7,884 nt of DNA from Phycisphaerales bacterium (GTDB lineage: Bacteria; Planctomycetota; Phycisphaerae; Phycisphaerales; SM1A02): assembly GCA_007135295.1 (NCBI GenBank), contig SLJD01000459.1, positions 1 through 7,884 of the forward strand. Direction: 5' to 3'. A program made the translations under genes and the position numbers. The notes below the pieces were generated by a model. It was not told the origin of the DNA. It saw only the letters and a program-made list of their open reading frames with translations, and ran no database searches. Numbering within the stretch: position 1 is the first letter of the stretch; each line of letters opens with the position of its first letter. Below, one piece after another: positions 1 through 5,869 of this stretch.

Positions 1-7
1 GGACGAC

Positions 8-110
8 GTTCTCTTCCGGGGGTCCGGGGGGCGGGCGTTCTCTTCCGGGGGTCTTCCGGGGGTCTTCCGGGGGTTTCTTCCGGGGGTTTCTTCCGGGGGT
101 GGGGGTGGGT
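8..110. repeat. G-rich tandem repeat, CTTCCGGGGGT units
   Basis: Six exact copies of the 11-mer CTTCCGGGGGT lie at 13-23, 42-52, 53-63, 64-74, 77-87 and 90-100. Three are directly head to tail, and the last two are each preceded by an extra TT, giving a 13-bp period. A larger 17-bp direct repeat (GTTCTCTTCCGGGGGTC) occurs at 8-24 and 37-53, 29 bp apart. The array ends in a G-run patch at 101-110. Each unit carries a run of five Gs on the plus strand, so several G-tracts are separated by short pyrimidine spacers, a pattern that can form G-quadruplexes. It sits at the window edge, so its full length is unknown. It does not code for anything I recognise. Slippage or an assembly artefact is possible in such a sequence. 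Confidence 0.85.
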
Positions 111-169
111 AAACTGGTTGGGCAATTGGGCCGAAAACAATGGCAACAAACGGCATCAGGCGGTGCATG

Positions 170-174
170 AGGAG
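170..174 (+). promoter_or_regulatory. Ribosome binding site of the Bax inhibitor-1 gene
   Basis: AGGAG (within TGAGGAG, 168-174) lies 11 nt upstream of the ATG at 186. The spacing is slightly long but acceptable, and it supports this start. No confident -35/-10 promoter is visible in 111-167. Confidence 0.5.
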
Positions 175-185
175 TCTTTGAGCAG

Positions 186-1028
186 ATGAACTGGCAATCC
201 TCGAACCCGGTACTGGCGGGCCGGAACGGCGACATCTTCGATCAGTGCTATGGAAAGGGCGACGCGGGCAAGGGCGACGCCGCCGCTCAAGCGGAGGACG
301 TGACGACCGTCTCCGGCGTGGTGAACAAGACGTCGCTGCTGGTGCTGCTGGCGGTGGTCTTCGGCATCGGCGGGTACATGCTGGCGCCGGTCGTGGGTGT
401 CGGCGCCATGACCATGGTCTGGCTCGCTTCGGTCATCATCGGCCTCGGGATCTGGTTCAAGCTGCAGGGCAACCCGGCGCTTGCCGTCTACCTCGCTCCT
501 GTTTACACCATCGTGCAGGGGCTCTTCCTCGGGGGGGTGACGGCCTTGCTCGATGCGTGGCTCGCCTCCGCGGGGATCACGCCGCAGGGCGGGCTGGCGT
601 TTCAGGCGTTTCTCATCACCATCAGCGTCATGCTGGCGATGATCGGGCTGTACTACACGGGGATTCTCCGGCCGACGAAGAAGTTCGTCGCGATCGTGTC
701 GGTGGCGACGGTCGGCGTGTTCGTGACGTACATGCTGGGGTTCGTGCTCTCGATGTTCGGCGTCTCGCTGCCGTACCTCTGGCTCGGCAGCGCGTTCGAG
801 GAAGGCGCGGCGCCGCTGATCGGGCTGGGATTGAACGTGCTGATCCTCGGCCTCGCGTCGATGGGGCTGATCATCGACTTCGGGACGATCGATGAGGCGG
901 TCAAGAATCGCGCGCCGAAGTACATGGAGTGGTTCTGCGCCTTCGCCCTGATCGTCACGCTGTCGTGGATCTATTTCGAGGCGGTCAAGCTCGCCTTCCG
1001 CCTGGCGCTGCTGTTCAACCAGGAGTGA
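186..1028 (+). CDS. Bax inhibitor-1/YccA family membrane protein
   Basis: This 280-residue polytopic membrane protein has the layout of the bacterial Bax inhibitor-1 (TMBIM/YccA) superfamily, closest to the BaxI_1 branch. The short hydrophilic N-terminus carries SSNPVL (residues 5-10), typical of that branch, and a small KGDA repeat (about 24-32). Seven hydrophobic segments follow at about 51-70, 74-92, 98-121, 138-160, 167-191, 208-230 and 248-268. The loop after helix 6 has the acidic stretch DFGTID (231-236), and the last helix carries E249 and E265. Conserved acidic residues in this region form the pH-sensing, calcium-linked site in structurally studied relatives such as Bacillus YetJ. 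A role in cation leak or membrane stress homeostasis is therefore inferred, not shown. The start is supported by AGGAG at 170-174. The stop codon overlaps the ATG of the downstream heparinase-family gene, suggesting co-transcription. Family assignment is firm; substrate and role are unknown. Confidence 0.9.
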   Translation: MNWQSSNPVLAGRNGDIFDQCYGKGDAGKGDAAAQAEDVTTVSGVVNKTSLLVLLAVVFGIGGYMLAPVVGVGAMTMVWLASVIIGLGIWFKLQGNPALAVYLAPVYTIVQGLFLGGVTALLDAWLASAGITPQGGLAFQAFLITISVMLAMIGLYYTGILRPTKKFVAIVSVATVGVFVTYMLGFVLSMFGVSLPYLWLGSAFEEGAAPLIGLGLNVLILGLASMGLIIDFGTIDEAVKNRAPKYMEWFCAFALIVTLSWIYFEAVKLAFRLALLFNQE

Positions 1029-3112
1029 TGGCGGCCCGCCTGATCCTGATGACAACCGGCCCGGCCCTGTCCCATCGCTCGATGCGGCCGATGCGCGGTG
1101 CCGCCGCACTGCTGGCGACGGTCGCGCTCATGGCGACCGCCTGCGCGGCCTCGCCGGAGCCGGTCGAGCGGACGCCGGTGGATTTCGAGACGTCGATCCG
1201 CGCGGCGCTGGACGTGCTCGACCTCGACCGGCCCGGCCTTGAGCCGGTTCAGCAGGCGGCGGAGGCGGGCGACTTCGACGCCGCCGGGGAGAAACTGCTC
1301 GAGTACTACCGCGACCGCGACGGTGTGCACCACCCGGTGGATCGCGACCGCCTGCCGCAGCGCCGCGGCCGGGCGATGAGCGAGCGCGACCGCGTCGCCG
1401 CGGACAACGCCCTGGCGCACCGCTTCGTCGGCCAGCCGAGTTACGGGCCGAAGGACCTTGGCGATCCGATCGACTGGTCGGCCCGGCCGGTCGAGGACAA
1501 CGAGTGGCGCTGGCAACTGCACCGGCTGCGGTGGTGGCGTTCGCTGGGCCGGGCGTACTGGCACACCGGCGATGAGGCGTACGCCGAGGCGTGGGCGGAG
1601 CAGTTGCTGCACTGGGTCGCGGAAAACCCCCGCCACGAGCAGCGCGACTACGCCTGGCGGTCGCTTGAGGCCGGGCACCGGGCGGGTTCCTTCGCCGAGC
1701 ACTTTCAGTACTTCATCGATACGCCCGCCATGACGCCGCGCGTCCTGGCCGTTTTCCTGGTGAGTCTGCACGAGCACGGCCGGCACCTGACGGAGCACTA
1801 CTCGACGGGCAGCAACTGGGCGCTGACCGAAGCCCGCGGCCTGCTCGAAGCGGCGGTGACCTTTCCCGAGTTCCGCGACGCCGGCGACTGGCGGGCCGAG
1901 GCGGTCACCCGCCTCAACGAAGAGATGCGGCGGCAGGTGCATCCCGACGGCCACCAGCGCGAGCTGTCGATCAGCTACCACGTCGGGGCGATGCGAAACT
2001 TTGACGAGGCGCTGGAGATCGTGCGGCTCAACGACCTCGCCGACGTGTTTCCCGGCGCGTTTCACGAGCGGCTGGAGCGCATGGCCGCGGTGGTCATGAA
2101 GCTTGCCATGCCCGACGGGCGGTACGCGCAGTTCGGCAGCGCGTGGAAACGCAACCGGGGCCACGCGTGGAGTGTGCTGGCGAACTGGCTCGACGACTTT
2201 CCGCGCGAGGACTTCGAGTACCTGGTGAGCCGCGGCGAATCCGGCCGGCCGCCGCAGCAGACCGCCTTCGCCCTCGACGACAGCGGGTTGTACTCGATGC
2301 GGAGCGGCTGGGATGAGGACGCCGTCTGCGTGATCTTCAAGAACGGCCCGGACGGCGGGTTTCACAGCCACCCCGACAACGGCACGTTCGAGTTCTACGC
2401 CCGCGGCCGGCATCTCATGCCCGACTCCGGCGTGTACATCTACCACGGCGACGATCACTGGCGCGAGTGGTTCCGCCGCAGCCGCGTCCAGCAGACGATC
2501 ACGCTCGACGAACGCGACATCGCCTACGAGCCGCGCCGGCGGCTCTGGCAACCCGGCGATGAGCACGACGTGGTCATCTTCGAGAACGCGAGCTACGACG
2601 ACCTCACGCACCGGCGGGCGGCGTTTTTCATCAATCACGAAACGCTCGTGCTGATCGACGATGTCATCGGCGACGGGCGGGGAACGGTGCGGCTGCATTA
2701 CCACTTCGCCCCGGGCGAAGCGGCGTTTGATCACGCGTCGCGAACCGCCCGGACGGATTTCGACGAAGGCGTCAACCTTGCTGTCCACGCGTCATCGCCT
2801 GACGGCCTCACCCTCGAAGAGCGCGAAGGATGGGTGTCGTACCAATACGGCGAACGCGAGCCGCGGCCGGCGTTCGCGTTCGCCTCTGACAAGAGCCACC
2901 TCGACCGTGCCATGCGGTTTGTGACCGTCATCACGCCGTGGGAGGACGACCCGCCGCGACTGTCAGCGCGCGTCAGCGATCAGCCCGCCGCCGGCTCCGA
3001 CGCGGCCGATGTCGAAATCGCCGTCAACGACCGGCGGTATCGGCTGCGCTACGACCTCGACGCCGGCTCGGCGGAGGTGGCGCCGGTCCGGGATGAGGCG
3101 GTTCGGGACTGA
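1028..3112 (+). CDS. Heparinase II/III family lipoprotein (polysaccharide lyase)
   Basis: Read from the ATG at 1028 this is a 694-residue protein. A hydrophobic segment ending in the lipobox-like ATAC (36-39, lipidated C39) predicts an exported lipoprotein. The N-terminal alpha-helical toroid of heparinase II/III enzymes (about 45-345) includes a Trp/Arg-rich segment from W160, N263-W264 with E268, and Y317-H318 in SISYH. The C-terminal beta-sandwich part (about 370-620) has the hallmark GFHSHPDNGTF with H446, H448 and D450. Asn, Tyr and His at such positions are the usual catalytic residues for beta-elimination of uronic-acid polysaccharides (heparin, alginate, ulvan-like), but the substrate cannot be read from sequence. 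The start is uncertain. ATG 1028 overlaps the preceding stop (TGATG), but the AGGAG at 1021-1025 is only 2 nt away. ATG 1082 or 1091 would leave a more classical lipoprotein signal with a short n-region. It is likely translationally coupled to the Bax inhibitor-1 gene. Confidence 0.9.
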   Translation: MAARLILMTTGPALSHRSMRPMRGAAALLATVALMATACAASPEPVERTPVDFETSIRAALDVLDLDRPGLEPVQQAAEAGDFDAAGEKLLEYYRDRDGVHHPVDRDRLPQRRGRAMSERDRVAADNALAHRFVGQPSYGPKDLGDPIDWSARPVEDNEWRWQLHRLRWWRSLGRAYWHTGDEAYAEAWAEQLLHWVAENPRHEQRDYAWRSLEAGHRAGSFAEHFQYFIDTPAMTPRVLAVFLVSLHEHGRHLTEHYSTGSNWALTEARGLLEAAVTFPEFRDAGDWRAEAVTRLNEEMRRQVHPDGHQRELSISYHVGAMRNFDEALEIVRLNDLADVFPGAFHERLERMAAVVMKLAMPDGRYAQFGSAWKRNRGHAWSVLANWLDDFPREDFEYLVSRGESGRPPQQTAFALDDSGLYSMRSGWDEDAVCVIFKNGPDGGFHSHPDNGTFEFYARGRHLMPDSGVYIYHGDDHWREWFRRSRVQQTITLDERDIAYEPRRRLWQPGDEHDVVIFENASYDDLTHRRAAFFINHETLVLIDDVIGDGRGTVRLHYHFAPGEAAFDHASRTARTDFDEGVNLAVHASSPDGLTLEEREGWVSYQYGEREPRPAFAFASDKSHLDRAMRFVTVITPWEDDPPRLSARVSDQPAAGSDAADVEIAVNDRRYRLRYDLDAGSAEVAPVRDEAVRD

Positions 3113-3227
3113 CGGCGTTGGGCATCGCCTCGCCGGGGGGCGGGAGCGCGGTGCCGGGTCGCCTGCGTCGTTGAACAGCAATGAAAGCGGGGACGGGCGG
3201 CCCATGCATGGCGCGGGCGCAGATAAA

Positions 3228-3257
3228 ACCGGCGTCCGCGTGACCGCGAACGCCGGT
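3228..3257 (-). terminator. Intrinsic terminator of dnaK
   Basis: An inverted repeat has an 8-bp outer stem (ACCGGCGT with ACGCCGGT), one C/A mismatch, a 4-bp inner CGCG stem and a TGAC tetraloop. Read on the minus strand, the hairpin begins 28 nt past the dnaK stop codon and runs straight into TTTTATCT, a U-tract. On the plus strand it is followed by GAAAGG, so it looks directional for dnaK rather than for the convergent heparinase-family gene. Confidence 0.8.
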
Positions 3258-3285
3258 GAAAGGATCGTCCAATCGCGCTGGGGGG

Positions 3286-5211
3286 TTATGACTTCTTGTC
3301 TTCCTTGACCTCGTACTCGGCGTCGATGACGTCGTCGTCCGAAGATGACTCGCCGCCGGCCTGAGCGGATTCTTCACCCGAGGCAGCGGTGCCACCTTCG
3401 CCGGCCGCCTGGGCCGATTCGTAGGCGATCTTGCCGAGTTCCATCGCCGCCTGCTCAACCTGCTGGACGGCCGCTTCGATGGCGGACTGGTCGTCCTCCT
3501 TGAGCTTGGCTTCGAGGTTGGAGATGGCGGACTCGATGTTGCCGCGCGTCTCCGCGTCGACCTTGTCGCCGTACTCTTCGAGCGACTTCTTGGTCGAGTG
3601 AACGGTCTGCTCGGCCCGGTTCTTGAGATCGACGAGCTCGCGCCGGGCCTTGTCTTCCTCGGCGTGCTGCTCGGCTTCCTGCTTCATGCGCTCGATCTCG
3701 TCTTCGGAGAGGCCCGAGGAGTCCTTGATCTCGATCTTCTGGCTCTTGCCGGTCGCCTTGTCCGTCGCCGAGACGTTGAGAATGCCGTTGGCGTCGATGG
3801 CGAACTCGACTTCGATCTGCGGCATGCCGCGCGGGGCTGGCGGGATGTCGGACAGGTCGAACTGGCCGAGCAGCCGGTTATCCTTGGCGAACTCGCGCTC
3901 GCCCTGCAGGACGCGGATCGTCACGGCGGACTGGTTGTCCGCGGCGGTGGAGAAGACTTCCTTCTTGCTCGTCGGGATGGTGGTGTTCTTCTCGATGAGC
4001 TTGGTCATCACGCCGCCGAGCGTCTCGACGCCGAGCGACAGCGGCGTGACGTCGAGCAGCAGCACGTCCTTGACGTCGCCCTGCAGGACGCCGCCCTGAA
4101 TCGCGGCGCCGATCGCGACGACCTCGTCGGGGTTGATCGACTTGTCGAGTTCATCGGTGCCGAAGATCTCGCGGGCGATCTCCTGCACCTTGGGGATGCG
4201 CGTCGAGCCGCCGACCATGACGACGTCAGCAATGTCGTCGGCCTTGAGCTTGGCGTCGGTCAGCGCCGTCTCGCACGGGCCGCGCAGGCGGTCGAAGAGG
4301 TCCGAGCAGATCGACTCGAACGTCGCCCGGCTGATCGACACCTGCAGGTGCTTGGGGCCGTTCTGATCGGCCGTAATGAACGGCAGGTTGACCGAGGTCT
4401 CCATCTGCGTGGAGAGTTCGCACTTGGCCTTTTCGGCCGCTTCCTTGAGCCGCTGCAGGGCCATCGGGTCCTCGCGGATGTCGATGCCTTCCTGCTTGCG
4501 GAACTCTTCAGCGATGTGGTCGATGATCTTCTGGTCGAAGTTGTCGCCGCCGAGGTGCCCGTCGCCGCTGGTCGACATGACCTCGAAGACGCCGTCGCCG
4601 ATGTCGAGGATGGAGATGTCGAACGTGCCGCCGCCGAGGTCGAAGACGGCGATCTTGGCGTTCTTCTTCTTCTCCAGGCCGTAGGCGAGGGCTGCGGCGG
4701 TCGGCTCGTTGATGATCCGCTCGACGGTCAGGCCGGCGATCTCGCCGGCGTCCTTGGTCGCCTGGCGCTGGGCGTCGTTGAAGTAGGCGGGGACGGTGAT
4801 GACGGCCTTGTCGACCGTCTCGCCGAGATAATCCTCCGCGGTTTTCTTCAGCTCCTGGAGAAGCATCGCGGAGACTTCGGGCGGCGTGTATTCCTTGTCC
4901 CGGGCCTTGACCTTGACGAGGTCGTCGTCGCCGCCGGTGATCTCGTACGGGACGAACTGTTCTTCCTCGGCGACCTCGTGGCGCCGGCGGCCCATGAACC
5001 GCTTGATGGAATAGACCGTGTTCTTCGGGTTGGTGACCTGCTGGTGCTTGGCGGGCTGGCCGACGAGCCGCTCGCCCTTGTCGGTGAAGGCGACGACGGA
5101 CGGCGTGGTCCGGTTGCCGGAGGCGTTGATGAGCACCTTCGGCTGGCTGCCTTCCATAACGGCCACGCAGGAATTCGTGGTGCCGAGATCGATGCCGATG
5201 GTTTTGGACAT
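3286..5211 (-). CDS. dnaK: Chaperone protein DnaK (Hsp70)
   Basis: This is the cytosolic ATP-dependent Hsp70 chaperone, which binds exposed hydrophobic peptide segments and normally cycles with DnaJ and GrpE. The 641 residues match the usual length. The nucleotide-binding domain (about 1-380) shows IGIDLGTTNS (5-14), K70, VPAYFNDAQRQATKDAG (140-156), NEPTAAALAYGL (168-179), DLGGGTFD (191-198) and GGSTRIPKVQE (334-344). The hydrophobic linker VLLLDVTP (383-390) leads to the substrate-binding beta domain (about 391-505) and the helical lid (about 506-600). A Gly/Ser/Glu-rich tail ends in DDDVIDAEYEV. The segment around 75-110 carries the insertion typical of Gram-negative DnaK. The start at 5211 is set by the conserved MSKTIGID terminus and GAGGAAG at 5217-5223. 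The frame stays open for 53 more codons to an ATG at 5370, but that stretch is unlike DnaK. No dnaJ, grpE or hrcA is present in the window. Confidence 0.98.
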   Translation of the reverse strand: MSKTIGIDLGTTNSCVAVMEGSQPKVLINASGNRTTPSVVAFTDKGERLVGQPAKHQQVTNPKNTVYSIKRFMGRRRHEVAEEEQFVPYEITGGDDDLVKVKARDKEYTPPEVSAMLLQELKKTAEDYLGETVDKAVITVPAYFNDAQRQATKDAGEIAGLTVERIINEPTAAALAYGLEKKKNAKIAVFDLGGGTFDISILDIGDGVFEVMSTSGDGHLGGDNFDQKIIDHIAEEFRKQEGIDIREDPMALQRLKEAAEKAKCELSTQMETSVNLPFITADQNGPKHLQVSISRATFESICSDLFDRLRGPCETALTDAKLKADDIADVVMVGGSTRIPKVQEIAREIFGTDELDKSINPDEVVAIGAAIQGGVLQGDVKDVLLLDVTPLSLGVETLGGVMTKLIEKNTTIPTSKKEVFSTAADNQSAVTIRVLQGEREFAKDNRLLGQFDLSDIPPAPRGMPQIEVEFAIDANGILNVSATDKATGKSQKIEIKDSSGLSEDEIERMKQEAEQHAEEDKARRELVDLKNRAEQTVHSTKKSLEEYGDKVDAETRGNIESAISNLEAKLKEDDQSAIEAAVQQVEQAAMELGKIAYESAQAAGEGGTAASGEESAQAGGESSSDDDVIDAEYEVKEDKKS

Positions 5212-5216
5212 ATCTG

Positions 5217-5223
5217 CTTCCTC
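5217..5223 (-). promoter_or_regulatory. Ribosome binding site of dnaK
   Basis: On the minus strand GAGGAAG lies 5 nt before the ATG at 5211. It decides the start in favour of the conserved DnaK N-terminus over the in-frame ATG at 5370. Confidence 0.75.
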
Positions 5224-5695
5224 GCGTCTTGGATCGCGTCGTTGAAACTCAAAAAAGTCGTCCGGCGGGGCATTGGTATGGCCGGACTCAGCCGGGAAAA
5301 CGTCTGCATCGAGGCTCGGGCCGGCCGCGGCGAACGACCCGGCTGCCTCACTGTATGGATCGACAGGCAATCACGATGCCAGCCCGGCCGACACCGGGGC
5401 GATCTTCCCGCTCCCGTGCCCGCCGGCCCCTCGCCGCCCCATCGCACGCGTCCCGGCCACCGTCCCTCGGCCGGCTCGACCGAGCCGCCGCCACCGCCGA
5501 TCCGCCGGGAAACGCTGATTTTTCGGGCATTCAGCCGCACTGCGCCCGGAATCGCCGACCGCTCCCGGCACGGACGACCAAGCCGCGTCCGGCCCGCCAG
5601 CAACGGGCCGGCCCGCTCAGGCCGCGCCGCCGTCGTTCAGCCGACCGGCCCAATCCGCCGATCCCGCCCGCCCCGCCTGCCACATTGGCGGAGCA
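5224..5695. other. Long divergent intergenic region upstream of dnaK
   Basis: No convincing gene is seen here. All open frames translate to low-complexity Arg/Pro/Ala/Gly-rich sequence with no recognisable domain. The part from about 5400 to 5680 is very GC-rich and strongly C-biased on the plus strand. It contains a 16-bp near-palindrome, CGGCTCG-AC-CGAGCCG (5472-5487). The dnaK promoter should lie here, but I could not pick a credible sigma70-type or sigma32-type promoter. The CIRCE heat-shock operator (TTAGCACTC-N9-GAGTGCTAA) is absent as far as I can read. Confidence 0.5.
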
Positions 5696-5720
5696 GGTCG
5701 GCAACGTCGCACTGCCGACC
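5696..5720. repeat. 8-9-8 inverted repeat (possible operator or hairpin)
   Basis: GGTCGGCA (5696-5703), nine spacer bases and TGCCGACC (5713-5720) form a perfect 8-bp inverted repeat. It lies about 150 bp before the preferred ATG of the TPR-kinase gene and just upstream of an AT-rich patch. It could be a repressor operator or an RNA hairpin. The 9-bp spacer recalls CIRCE in geometry only; the sequence is unrelated. No U-tract follows on either strand, so it is not an intrinsic terminator. Confidence 0.5.
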
Positions 5721-5739
5721 CATGCATGAGAATTATTAT
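5712..5739 (+). promoter_or_regulatory. Weak candidate promoter of the TPR-kinase gene
   Basis: TATTAT (5734-5739) matches the sigma70 -10 consensus at five of six positions and stands out as an AT-rich island in GC-rich DNA. A poor -35 match, CTGCCG (5712-5717, three of six), lies 16 bp upstream and overlaps the right arm of the 5696-5720 inverted repeat. Such overlap would suit a repressible promoter. Transcription would begin near 5746, which would exclude the ATG at 5726 as a start. This is inference from pattern only. Confidence 0.25.
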
Positions 5740-5869
5740 CTCGACTGCTCCACGCCGACAATCGCATCGAATCAGCTGTGGTCGTTATGGACAAGCCGCC
5801 ATTCACCAGCGGCCAGACACGCACGCCAGAGTTCCGCTTGTTGCCGGCACTGGCACGCTTTACTCTCCC

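Noticed and set aside
255..280. 11-bp direct repeat AAGGGCGACGC (255-265 and 270-280).
   Set aside because: It lies inside the coding frame and simply encodes a short KGDA repeat in the hydrophilic N-terminus; there is no sign of wider structure.
929..1027. Extension of the heparinase-family frame back to an ATG at 929.
   Set aside because: It would overlap the Bax inhibitor-1 gene by about 100 bp and place a charged stretch before the signal peptide; ATG 1028 or later fits better.
971..2788. A 605-codon minus-strand open frame opposite the heparinase-family gene.
   Set aside because: It is rich in Arg/Val/Pro/His, as expected from a GC-rich antisense frame, and lies entirely against a gene with clear catalytic motifs.
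3201..3210. CCCATGCATG occurs both here and at about 5719-5728, near the two ends of the dnaK region.
   Set aside because: A ten-base match including the ATGCAT palindrome, without flanking similarity, is most likely chance; no element boundaries or target duplications are seen.
5229..5729. Plus-strand and minus-strand small open frames in the dnaK upstream gap as possible new genes.
   Set aside because: All are Arg/Pro/Gly-rich with no ribosome site or domain, and they overlap each other in several frames, as random GC-rich DNA does.
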